Shown piece after piece: positions 1 to 8,005 of a DNA stretch of 33,134 nt (the first letter of the stretch is position 1; each line of letters opens with the position of its first letter). Origin of the DNA: Desulfobacterales bacterium (GTDB lineage: Bacteria > Desulfobacterota > Desulfobacteria > Desulfobacterales > UBA2156); the NCBI GenBank assembly GCA_027025555.1, contig JALVQN010000131.1, forward strand, positions 1 through 33,134, written 5' to 3'. The position numbers and the translations under genes are program-made. Under the pieces are notes generated by a model. The model did not search any database and was not told the origin of the DNA. It saw only the letters and a program-made list of their open reading frames with translations.

Positions 1-1161
1 CTCCCGGTTGTCCAGGCGGAGCCTGCAGCACATGGAACGGGCATCTTCCGGCGACATGTCCGAATTGATGAAATTGGAGAAGTAGGGGATGCCGTACTTT
101 CCGGTCATCTTCCAAATCCCCTCAAGGCGCGGGTTCTCCCAGTCGAAGTCTTTGGTGATGTTATAGGTGGGGATGGGAAAGGTGAAGACCCGTCCCTTGG
201 CGTCCCCTTCCATCATGATTTCGGCAAAGGCCTGATTGAAAAGGTCCATCTCGCCTTGAAATTCGGCGTAGGTCTCGGAATGAAAACGTCCGCCGGTGAT
301 GACCGGCTGGTCCTTGAGGGTGGCCGGTACGTGGAGGTCCATGGTGATGTTGGTGAAGGGCGTCTGAAATCCCACGCGGGTGGGGATATTGATGTTGAAG
401 ACGAACTCCTGGAGGGCCTGCTTGATTTCGGCATATTCCAGGCCGTCAAAACGGATGAAAGGGGCCAAAAGGGTGTCGAAATTGGAGATGGCCTGCGCTC
501 CGGCGGCTTCCCCCTGAAGGGTATAGAAGAAATTGACGATCTGACCCAGGGCCGACCGGAGGTGTTTGGGCGGCGCACTCTCCACCTTTCCCGGCACCCC
601 CCTGAATCCCTGCATGAGAAGATCCTGAAGGTCCCACCCCACACAGTAAACCGACAGGAGGCTCAGGTCATGGATGTGAAAATCCCCGTTCGTGTGGGCC
701 CTTCGGATATTGGGCGGATAGATCTTGTGAAGCCAGTAGTCCGAGGTGATATCAGAGGAAATATAGTTGTTCAACCCCTGGAGGGAATAGCACATGTTGC
801 TGTTTTCTTTGATCTTCCAGTCTTTCCTCTGGATATAATGGTCCACGAGATCCACATGGCTCCGGGTGGCCATGCGCCGGATCTGGGCATGCTGCTCCCG
901 ATAGAGGATATAGGCCTTGGCGGTTTTATAGTAAGGGGAATCCAAAAGGACGCGCTCCACGATGTCCTGGATTTCCTCCACTTCGGGCACGGGCCCGATG
1001 CGCAACTCATGGGCCAGGGTCAGGACGCGAAGCGTGAGCTTCTTGGCTTCCCGCTCATCGAATTCACCGGTGGCGTGGCCGGCCTTGGCGATGGCCGCCG
1101 TGATCTTCAACGCGTCAAACTCTACCCTGCGCCCGTTTCGTTTCCGGATCTCTTCAAACAT
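1..1161 (-). CDS. nrdD: Anaerobic ribonucleoside-triphosphate reductase (NrdD), N-terminal part, truncated by window edge
   Basis: My minus-strand translation from ATG at 1161: MFEEIRKRNGRRVEFDALKITAAIAKAGHATGEFDEREAKKLTLRVL... (ATP-cone), then ...NNYISSDITSDYWLHKIYPPNIRRAHTNGDFHIHDLSLLSVYCVGWDLQDLLMQGF...NFFYTLQGEAAGAQAISNFDTLLAPF... (class III RNR). No stop before the window edge, so absent from the ORF track; AGAGGTG RBS upstream. Confidence 0.95.
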   Translation of the reverse strand, partial: MFEEIRKRNGRRVEFDALKITAAIAKAGHATGEFDEREAKKLTLRVLTLAHELRIGPVPEVEEIQDIVERVLLDSPYYKTAKAYILYREQHAQIRRMATRSHVDLVDHYIQRKDWKIKENSNMCYSLQGLNNYISSDITSDYWLHKIYPPNIRRAHTNGDFHIHDLSLLSVYCVGWDLQDLLMQGFRGVPGKVESAPPKHLRSALGQIVNFFYTLQGEAAGAQAISNFDTLLAPFIRFDGLEYAEIKQALQEFVFNINIPTRVGFQTPFTNITMDLHVPATLKDQPVITGGRFHSETYAEFQGEMDLFNQAFAEIMMEGDAKGRVFTFPIPTYNITKDFDWENPRLEGIWKMTGKYGIPYFSNFINSDMSPEDARSMCCRLRLDNRE

Positions 1162-1357
1162 CGCGACACCTCTTCGTCTGTGGTTTGCCAGAATCGATTG
1201 AACGAAACAACAAACCCCCGGGGAAAGCAATTTTCAGAGCGTTGTTGTTTTGGTTTTAAACTGTTGTGGTGAGAACCGGACGGCACTCAATACAAAAGAT
1301 ATGATGGATTCGTGATCCCAGTCCCAGGCCGTCGCTGTAACGTGAGAATGCTGAATA

Positions 1358-1403
1358 TCACAATATATTGTGCCTGTCAAACAAAAAGTTCAACATATTG
1401 GGT
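1358..1403 (-). promoter_or_regulatory. Putative tandem NrdR boxes in the nrdD promoter region
   Basis: Perfect palindrome CACAATATATTGTG at 1359-1372 matching the NrdR-box pattern acaCwAtATaTwGtgt; second imperfect copy CAACATATTG at 1391-1400, centres 30 bp apart; TTGACA (minus, 1380-1375) lies between them. Confidence 0.75.
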
Positions 1404-1411
1404 ATGAGATG

Positions 1412-1433
1412 AAAAACAGGGGGATTCCCCTGT
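1412..1433 (-). terminator. Rho-independent terminator of the ChaN-like gene
   Basis: Minus strand reads ACAGGGG-AATC-CCCCTGT followed by TTTTC, 23-44 nt downstream of the minus-strand gene ending at 1456. Confidence 0.75.
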
Positions 1434-1455
1434 CTTGGAAGCTTTTTATTTTTTC

Positions 1456-2400
1456 CTAAGGGGTTATCCAGAGAAAGTCTGCAAAGGAGAGTTCCGCCCG
1501 GGAGGGGACCGCCACCGGACAGAGGGTTCGGAATGGAAGGCGGGTCCTTCTGAAGGCCCGGTCCGGGATGCCGAATTTCTTGATGATGTGTCCGTTTCCG
1601 GCCAAAACCACCATGGGATGGCCGTTCAGGTTCGAAGCGATGCGTTCGGCCATGGCCTCTTCCCAGACGCATTGGGCCGTGTAAAAATATTCGAAGTTCT
1701 CCCTTCCCGGGATTCGATGGCTTTTGAAAACTTTTTCCACATAGGCCCGGTGCGCCGGATTGGTGGTGTCGATCTTACGGGGGAGATGGCGTTTTTCCTC
1801 CGGGCTCAGGCTGTCAATGCCGCCGATGGCGATCTTTGCCGGCAGGTGAAAAGGGATGTTCAAACCGTAAAGCGGGATCCGGTTGTCCCGGATAAAAAGG
1901 AGGATATCCCGGTAAAGGTCAAAATCATACCTCCAGTTGGCGTACCAGTGGGTCTTTTCAAGGAAGGCGTCTTCTTCGAGGGCGCCTGCAGACCACAAAT
2001 TGAGGACCTCCTGATAGGTATGGTCGAACATTTCCATCCCCACCCGCAGGTCGGGGTGTCGCTGGAAGAGGGCCTTGAGGATTTTCAGCTGGATCCCGTG
2101 GTGCACGGGGTCCGTGTGCGCCTCCCCCACGTAGACGATCCGGACGCGCGCCAGATCCGCCACGAGGGTCTCAAAGTCCACGGGTCGGCCCGTCCGGCCG
2201 GATAAAATGGTGCCTGCCGGAAATCGCATGTTCAGATCCATGATGTAAAGCCCCTTGGACGACAGGGCGCATCCCAAAAGCCCCAGGGCCACCATGAAAC
2301 AAAGCCCCGCTGTAAATAGGCGGCCCTTGCCCCCTATTTCCGGTTTCTGACCTTTCTTCACAGACGCTGCACTTTCATCAGTGTTGCTTTTTTGCGGCAT
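1456..2400 (-). CDS. ChaN family lipoprotein (haem-binding/EreA-ChaN-like fold)
   Basis: Signal/lipobox MVALGLLGC; FETLVADLARVRIVYVGEAHTDPVHHGIQLKILKAL...GMEMFDHTYQEVL... typical of ChaN/DUF399. Start chosen at MPQKSN (2400); ORF extends to 2424. Confidence 0.8.
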   Translation of the reverse strand: MPQKSNTDESAASVKKGQKPEIGGKGRLFTAGLCFMVALGLLGCALSSKGLYIMDLNMRFPAGTILSGRTGRPVDFETLVADLARVRIVYVGEAHTDPVHHGIQLKILKALFQRHPDLRVGMEMFDHTYQEVLNLWSAGALEEDAFLEKTHWYANWRYDFDLYRDILLFIRDNRIPLYGLNIPFHLPAKIAIGGIDSLSPEEKRHLPRKIDTTNPAHRAYVEKVFKSHRIPGRENFEYFYTAQCVWEEAMAERIASNLNGHPMVVLAGNGHIIKKFGIPDRAFRRTRLPFRTLCPVAVPSRAELSFADFLWITP

Positions 2401-2480
2401 TGCGCGTAAAAAGGGGGCATCCACTGTTGACCTTTAACAGGCCCTGCCATCGGGGCCAACGATGGGGAGCTTGGCTGCCC

Positions 2481-2738
2481 GTGGGTCTGGAAAAGAGCCC
2501 GGTCTTCAGACGGGCCATCATTCCCTGGTATGACCGGACACCGCTGTGCCTGATTCTCATGGCGGCCATGGCGGGCGTGTTTTTATTCGCCCTTGCCGGC
2601 ATCGGGGTTTCCCTTGAAGCAGAGCCTTCCAGAGGCGTCCTCTGGGTCCCGGTGGTGCTTTTGCTGTTGAGCGCGACCGTCATGGTGTCCCTCTTTTTTC
2701 GCCTCCTTCGGCGGTATCTCAGGCGTCTTCCCGAATGA
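2481..2738 (+). CDS. Small membrane protein of unknown function (two predicted TM helices)
   Basis: ORF 2400..2738; GTG at 2481 has GGGGAG upstream. VGLEKSPVFRRAIIPWYDRTPLCLILMAAMAGVFLFALAGIGVSLE...WVPVVLLLLSATVMVSLFFRLLRRYLRRLPE. Confidence 0.55.
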   Translation: MGLEKSPVFRRAIIPWYDRTPLCLILMAAMAGVFLFALAGIGVSLEAEPSRGVLWVPVVLLLLSATVMVSLFFRLLRRYLRRLPE

Positions 2739-3354
2739 GGCGTTTGTCTGGTTGAGCCCGAGCCGGACCCGATGGAAAGGCCGGGTAGAGCCGTTCGAGG
2801 AAAAAGTGAAGGATCTTGCCGGTCACGCCCCAGATCCGCACCCCCTGGATGGGATAGACCAACTCCTGAACATCCGGCAAACGGTCATGGTATCCCCGGG
2901 CCAGGTGGATCTGAAACAAGGCGAAAAGGGGAAGTTGAAGGACCCGCGCAATTTCGGCCTTGTCGAAGCTTAAGATGTTCCGGCCCTTCCAGATCCCCGC
3001 AAAGACCTCGATGTCCTTGTTGTTGATGGTTTGAAAGTGCCCCAGGGAACCGATATACCGGATCTCCTTTCTGGGGATACCCAACTCTTCTTCCACCTCC
3101 CGGAAAGCGGCCTCCAAGGGGGTGGCGTCCCTTTCGTCCACGTGACCTCCCGGAAGGGCCACCTGGTTGCGCCAGGGGTACCCTTTGGTGTCGGTTTTCA
3201 GTACCGCCAACAGGTGCGGATTCAAGGGGTTGAACAGGAGGAGGAAGACGGCCGTGGCGTCAAAACCCTTCCCCCCGGGCCGAAGGCGCGGTCGTGTCTT
3301 TCGGAGGATGCGCTCCACCGTGGAAAGCGCCACGGCCGCCTTCTCTGCGTCCAT
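2719..3354 (-). CDS. NUDIX hydrolase, CoA pyrophosphatase-like
   Basis: NUDIX box GGHVDERDATPLEAAFREVEEELGI fits GX5EX7REUXEEXGU; NudL/CoAse-like architecture. Confidence 0.9.
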   Translation of the reverse strand: MDAEKAAVALSTVERILRKTRPRLRPGGKGFDATAVFLLLFNPLNPHLLAVLKTDTKGYPWRNQVALPGGHVDERDATPLEAAFREVEEELGIPRKEIRYIGSLGHFQTINNKDIEVFAGIWKGRNILSFDKAEIARVLQLPLFALFQIHLARGYHDRLPDVQELVYPIQGVRIWGVTGKILHFFLERLYPAFPSGPARAQPDKRLIREDA

Positions 3355-3372
3355 GGGAGGGAGGCCCCGGCT

Positions 3373-3855
3373 TCACCGGCCTTTGAGAAAGGTCTTCAGG
3401 CTCATGGTCTTGTAACTGTCGCTTTGGATATATTGCAGGGTGGCAATGAGATCCTTGGCCGAGATGAACCCCGGCCTTTGCCCGATGGGGTCTCCTGTTT
3501 CAGCAATGAAAAAGGCCGTGGGAAGCCCCCGCACACCGTATCGGGAGGCCACCCGGGGTTCCCGGTCATAATCGATCTTGATGCTGATGAAACGGCTGTT
3601 CAGGTAATCAATGACCTGGGGGTCCACAAAGGTCTCTTTGGCCATCTTGGTACAGTAGCCGCACCATTTGGCCCAGAAATATAAAAAGACCTTTTTCCCC
3701 TGTTCCTTGCTCAACGCCATGCCCTCCGAATAATCGTGCCAGAGGATGGACGAAGCGCTTTTCGATTCCGTAGAAAATGCGGGTGCAAAGCACAAGAAAA
3801 TGAAAGGCAGGATGAAAAAGACCGTCCATTTCTTTTTTTTCTGGAACATGGTCAC
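3373..3855 (-). CDS. Thioredoxin-fold protein, exported (WCGYC motif)
   Basis: Signal peptide FFILPFIFLCFAPAFS; FLYFWAKWCGYCTKMAKETFVDPQVIDYLNSRFISIKIDYDREP; cis-Pro region RGLPTAFF; 4-bp ATGA overlap with upstream ccdA. Confidence 0.88.
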   Translation of the reverse strand: MTMFQKKKKWTVFFILPFIFLCFAPAFSTESKSASSILWHDYSEGMALSKEQGKKVFLYFWAKWCGYCTKMAKETFVDPQVIDYLNSRFISIKIDYDREPRVASRYGVRGLPTAFFIAETGDPIGQRPGFISAKDLIATLQYIQSDSYKTMSLKTFLKGR

Positions 3856-4556
3856 CTCGAAAAGTCTAACAGACTCAGTTTGTTGGTTATCAGAAGCAGT
3901 CCCATACCGATCAGAAGCACCCCGGCGGCCGGGTTGATGTATCGCATGGCCTTTTGTGTCTTCCGGAGCATCGATAAAAAGACAGGGATGAACGCCGAAA
4001 GGATTAAAAAAGGGATGGCCATCCCGGCCGCGTAAACCCCGAGAAGGAGGATCCCTTCCAACACCGTGTTCTGGTTTCCCGCCAGAATCAATATGGACCC
4101 GAGCAAAGGGCCGATGCAGGGACTCCAGCCCGTTCCGAAGGCCATCCCCACCACCATGGTCCCCAGGGCATGGGCGGGTTTCGTTTTGAGGTGGGCCCGC
4201 TTTTCGAACTCAAGCAATGGTATTCGAAAGAGCCCGGCAAGGTGGATCCCGAAAAGAAGGATCAAGACACCCCCGATGATCCGGACCAGGTCCTTGTGCG
4301 CAAAGAGAAGCCCCCCAAGAAAGGAGGCGGAAGCGCCCATGAGGATGAAGACCAGGGAAAAGCCGGAGACGAAAGCGAGCGTGGCCGTCAACACCCGCCG
4401 ACGGACGGCCTTTTCGTGGTCCGTGAGTTCTTCCAGGGACAAGCCGGTGATGAACGTGAAGTACGCCGGCACCAGAGGCAGAACACAAGGCGATATAAAG
4501 GATAACAGCCCTGCAAAAAGGGCGGCGGGGTAGGAAACGGTTTCAGTCAGCATCAA
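3852..4556 (-). CDS. ccdA: Cytochrome c biogenesis / DsbD-like transmembrane protein CcdA
   Basis: PAALFAGLLSFISPCVLPLVPAYFTFITG ... GMAFGTGWSPCIGPLLGSIL: paired Cys-Pro motifs of the CcdA/DsbD family; six-TM size. Confidence 0.92.
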   Translation of the reverse strand: MMLTETVSYPAALFAGLLSFISPCVLPLVPAYFTFITGLSLEELTDHEKAVRRRVLTATLAFVSGFSLVFILMGASASFLGGLLFAHKDLVRIIGGVLILLFGIHLAGLFRIPLLEFEKRAHLKTKPAHALGTMVVGMAFGTGWSPCIGPLLGSILILAGNQNTVLEGILLLGVYAAGMAIPFLILSAFIPVFLSMLRKTQKAMRYINPAAGVLLIGMGLLLITNKLSLLDFSR

Positions 4557-4687
4557 AGGGCGCTTTCAAGAAAACGGGCATGGTCCTTGGTGCATTCTTT
4601 TTGTGGGGCGCCGGGTCCTCAGCGGCGCCCTCCAAGGCAAAGGGCCCATACCAGACATAAATTGTTAAATCCGACTCAATCAAAAGG

Positions 4688-4715
4688 AATATATATAGTC
4701 TAGCGTTTTTGTCAA
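4688..4715 (-). promoter_or_regulatory. Putative sigma-70 promoter for the ccdA-thioredoxin-NUDIX operon
   Basis: Minus strand: TTGACA (4715-4710), 16-nt spacer, TATATT (4693-4688). Confidence 0.65.
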
Positions 4716-4799
4716 TTTAAACCCCCTGGGGAGGCACGCTTGAGGCGGCCCCCTTTGATGTCGATGGGGAATGCTTTGCTCGGGCGGGTCAGGCCCGGT

Positions 4800-5663
4800 T
4801 CACCGGCTGAGGGCTTGGGCACGCCGTCTTGCCGCCCCGATGGCTTTGATGATAAAATGGCCCACGCGGCCTTGCTCCATGACCTCAAGGGCCGCTTCCG
4901 TGGTCCCGCCGGGAGAGGTGACGCGCCTTCGGAGTTCCTCCGGGGAGGCCGCCTGCTCATCAAGGAGCGCCAGGGCCCCGCGAAACGTTTCCAGGGTCAA
5001 TCGTCTGGCAGCCTGTTTGCCCAGGCCGATCCGGGTGCCTCCTTCGATCATGGCCTCGATGAAGTAGAAGACGTAGGCAGGCCCCGACCCGGAGAGAGCG
5101 GTGACCGCATCCAGGTCCTTTTCGGCAAATTCCATGACGCACCCGATGGAAGAAAGGATCTTCCGGGTGGTTACGATGTCGTTTCGGGTGGCGTACCGGT
5201 TGGGGCTCATGCCGCTGATCCCTTTGAGGACCTGGGCAGGGGTATTGGGCATCACCCGGATGATGGGGAGACGCTTTTTACCGGTTTCGGACAACGGGGC
5301 ATAGAGGCGACGCTCCAGGGTGTTGAGGGGGATCCCCGCCGCAATGGAGATGAGCAGCTTTTTTTGCCGGTGTGTGGGCCCCAGCCCCTCAGCGATTTCG
5401 GAAAGCACGGCATCCATTTGCTGGGGTTTCACCGCAAAAAGGATCACACGGCACTCCGAAAAGATTCTCAAATTCTTGGTTGTCGTCTCGATGGAATAGA
5501 TTTTTTTCAGTTTTTTCAGGCGTTTTGTGTCCACATCGGAAACGAGGAGGGCCGAAGGATCCACGGCCTCCGACCGGATCAGGGCCCCGATGAAGGCTTC
5601 CGCCATGTTTCCTCCACCGATGAATCCCATGCGCTGCGCGGGCTTGAGAATCTTTAACGTCAT
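4800..5663 (-). CDS. proC: Pyrroline-5-carboxylate reductase
   Basis: MGFIGGGNMAEAFIGALIRS...VILFAVKPQQMDAVL...RVMPNTPAQVLKGISGM...DAVTALSGSGPAYVFYFIEAMIEGGTRIGL. Confidence 0.95.
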   Translation of the reverse strand: MTLKILKPAQRMGFIGGGNMAEAFIGALIRSEAVDPSALLVSDVDTKRLKKLKKIYSIETTTKNLRIFSECRVILFAVKPQQMDAVLSEIAEGLGPTHRQKKLLISIAAGIPLNTLERRLYAPLSETGKKRLPIIRVMPNTPAQVLKGISGMSPNRYATRNDIVTTRKILSSIGCVMEFAEKDLDAVTALSGSGPAYVFYFIEAMIEGGTRIGLGKQAARRLTLETFRGALALLDEQAASPEELRRRVTSPGGTTEAALEVMEQGRVGHFIIKAIGAARRRAQALSR

Positions 5664-5761
5664 GATTGCATTGCCTTTTCGAGATAGGGTTGCGGAGTCT
5701 CTTTTACGATGCGGCCGCCCCCTGTGTCAACGGCCCCGGAGCCGGGTATGAATGAAAGATC

Positions 5762-5789
5762 TTGACTTATTCCCCATAGTATACATAAT
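5762..5789 (+). promoter_or_regulatory. Putative sigma-70 promoter upstream of yggT-divIVA
   Basis: TTGACT-16 nt-CATAAT in the intergenic region between divergent proC and yggT. Confidence 0.4.
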
Positions 5790-5989
5790 CGATGGCGGGT
5801 CTGTCTTTCCGCCATAAAGAAGAATTTATAGACATCAAAGCGTTGAATCGGGCAAAAAGCGAAGAAGATCCCTCCTTGCTGCGGCTTCCGATGAGGGCAA
5901 GGGAAAAGCGGCCATGGGATTGGGATCCGCCTTAACCGCCCAGGCGCGGGTTTGAAAGAACACCAAAGATAAAGGATATCTCAAAAAAG

Positions 5990-6289
5990 ATGTATATTTT
6001 CGGGTACTTGTTGATGGGGATCGCCAAGGTCATGGATATTGTGCTCCTTTTGTTCATGTGGATCGTTATCATACGGGCCGTGCTGTCCTGGGTCAACCCC
6101 GATCCCTTCAACCCCATTGTTCGGTTCATCCATAACATCACCGAGCCGATATTGTATCCGATCCGCTCCAGGCTGCCGGTGGGTTTCGGGGGCTTCGACC
6201 TGTCCCCCGTGGTGGTATTTTTGGCCGTGATATTCCTTCGAACCTTTCTTGTCAGCTCCCTGATGCGGCTTTCTGCTGGCCTGTTGTGA
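5990..6289 (+). CDS. YggT family membrane protein
   Basis: MYIFGYLLMGIAKVMDIVLLLFMWIVIIRAVLSWVNPDPFNPIVRFIHNITEPILYPIRSRLP: YggT motif; upstream of divIVA. Confidence 0.92.
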   Translation: MYIFGYLLMGIAKVMDIVLLLFMWIVIIRAVLSWVNPDPFNPIVRFIHNITEPILYPIRSRLPVGFGGFDLSPVVVFLAVIFLRTFLVSSLMRLSAGLL

Positions 6290-6319
6290 CGCCAATCGGT
6301 TGACGAAAAGGAGGCACCC

Positions 6320-6829
6320 ATGGGAATCACCCCCGCCGACATCCAGGCAAAACAGTTTCGAGTCCGGTTCAGGGGTTTCGATGTCCGGGAAGTGGACGCC
6401 TTCCTGGAAGAGATGGCCCAGGCCTTTCAAGCCCTGATTCAGGCCAATGAGAAGCTGAAAAAAGAGCTTCAAATCTTCAAAGGGGAAATCGCCCGCCAAA
6501 AGGAACGGGAAAAGACCTACGAGAAGGCGCTGGCCACTTCCCAGAAGCTCCTGGATCAGATGAAGGAAAACGCCCGGAAGTCGGCGGAACTCATCATTTC
6601 CGACGCAGAGGTCAAGGCCGAGAAGATGCTCAATCGCGCCCACAACCGCCTGGCTCAGCTCCATGAGGATATCGCCGAATTGAAGCGGCAACGGATGCAG
6701 ATCGAAGTCCAGATCCGGTCCATCCTGGAAGCCCATGCCAAGCTTTTGGATATGGAGCGGGAAGGGATGCAGGCCATGGACGAGGAAGACGACAAATTGA
6801 AAGTGCTCAAGCCGTCCAAGGGCGCCTAA
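6320..6829 (+). CDS. DivIVA domain-containing protein
   Basis: MGITPADIQAKQFRVRFRGFDVREVDAFLEEMAQAFQAL followed by coiled coil; GGAGG RBS. Confidence 0.92.
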   Translation: MGITPADIQAKQFRVRFRGFDVREVDAFLEEMAQAFQALIQANEKLKKELQIFKGEIARQKEREKTYEKALATSQKLLDQMKENARKSAELIISDAEVKAEKMLNRAHNRLAQLHEDIAELKRQRMQIEVQIRSILEAHAKLLDMEREGMQAMDEEDDKLKVLKPSKGA

Positions 6830-6895
6830 GGCACCTGCGGACGGCCCCCGTGTTCCGGCGTCAACGAAGAAACGCATGGACAAAGGAAAGATTCG

Positions 6896-7978
6896 ATGGC
6901 AAAGATCGACGCATTCTTCAAACTGATGCACGAGCAAGGCGCTTCGGACTTGCATCTGGTGGCCGGTCAACAACCTGTCATCCGGATCCGGGGGGACATG
7001 GAACGGATCAAGTTCAAGGTCCTCGACAGCGACGATCTCCGGGCCATGCTCTACGAAATCACGCCCGAAGAAAAGATCAAGGCCTTCGAGGAGGCGGGCG
7101 ATGTGGATTTTGCCTATGAAATTCCCGGGCTGGCCCGGTACCGGGCCAACTTTTTCATGCAAAAAAACGGGATCGCCGCCGTGTTCCGGGAAATCCCCAG
7201 CATCATCATGACCCCTGAACAACTCGGGCTGCCGCCGGTCATCTCCAAGCTGGCCATGTTGCCAAGGGGTCTGGTCCTGGTTACCGGCCCCACGGGGAGC
7301 GGCAAATCGACGACCCTGGCCGCCATCATTGATACGGCCAACCAGCAGCGCAAGGATCACATCATCACCATCGAGGATCCCCTCGAATTCGTCCATACCA
7401 GCCAGAACTGCATCGTGAATCACCGGGAGGTGGGGACGCATACCCGTTCTTTCAGCGCCGCCTTGAGGGGGGCGCTCCGGGAGGATCCGGACATCATCAT
7501 GGTGGGGGAAATGCGGGACCTGGAAACCATCAGCCTGGCCCTGGAAGCAGCCGCCACCGGGCATCTGGTCTTTTCCACCGTACATACCACCAGTGCAGCC
7601 AAGACGGTGGACCGGATCATCGAAGTCTTCCCCTCGCACCAGCAGCCCCAGATCCGGTCCACCCTGGCCGACGGGATCCGCGCCATCATTGCTCAGGTGC
7701 TTTTTAAACGGATCGACATCAAGGGACGTTGTGTGGCCCTGGAAGTCTGTATCGCAACCCCGGCCGTGCGCAACCTCATACGGGAATCCAAGACCTATCA
7801 GATTCCTTCCGCCATGCAGACCGGGAAAAAATACGGGATGCAGCTTTTGGACGACGCCATCATGGACCTGTATACCAGGGGGCGGATCAGCGCAGATGAT
7901 GCCTATCTCAAGTCCAACGAGAAGTCCCGTTTCAGGCCCCTCCTCAAAGGGCCGCCATCGGATTTCACCGAAGTGTAG
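6896..7978 (+). CDS. pilT: Type IV pilus retraction ATPase PilT
   Basis: MHEQGASDLHLVAGQQPVIRIRGDM...VTGPTGSGKSTTLAAIID (Walker A)...DPDIIMVGEMRDLETISLALEAAATGHLVFSTVHTTSA. Confidence 0.93.
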   Translation: MAKIDAFFKLMHEQGASDLHLVAGQQPVIRIRGDMERIKFKVLDSDDLRAMLYEITPEEKIKAFEEAGDVDFAYEIPGLARYRANFFMQKNGIAAVFREIPSIIMTPEQLGLPPVISKLAMLPRGLVLVTGPTGSGKSTTLAAIIDTANQQRKDHIITIEDPLEFVHTSQNCIVNHREVGTHTRSFSAALRGALREDPDIIMVGEMRDLETISLALEAAATGHLVFSTVHTTSAAKTVDRIIEVFPSHQQPQIRSTLADGIRAIIAQVLFKRIDIKGRCVALEVCIATPAVRNLIRESKTYQIPSAMQTGKKYGMQLLDDAIMDLYTRGRISADDAYLKSNEKSRFRPLLKGPPSDFTEV

Positions 7979-8005
7979 CCCCTCTTAACCCAAAGGGAGA
8001 TTCGG

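Noticed and set aside
256-1272. 338-aa plus-strand ORF at the left edge
   Set aside because: Antisense to nrdD, which translates cleanly on the minus strand with conserved class III RNR sequence.
1435-2205. 256-aa plus-strand ORF
   Set aside because: Antisense to the ChaN-like gene; no recognisable family.
4740-5657. 305-aa plus-strand ORF
   Set aside because: Antisense to proC.
5792-5935. 47-aa ORF MAGLSFRHKEEFIDIKALNRAKSEEDPSLLRLPMRAREKRPWDWDPP upstream of yggT
   Set aside because: ATG lies only 3 bp after the putative -10 and has no RBS; likely chance, though a conservation check would be cheap.
5981-7639. 552-aa minus-strand ORF antisense to yggT/divIVA/pilT
   Set aside because: High-GC shadow ORF: low-complexity G/P/H/D/Q-rich translation, with well-supported conserved genes on the plus strand.
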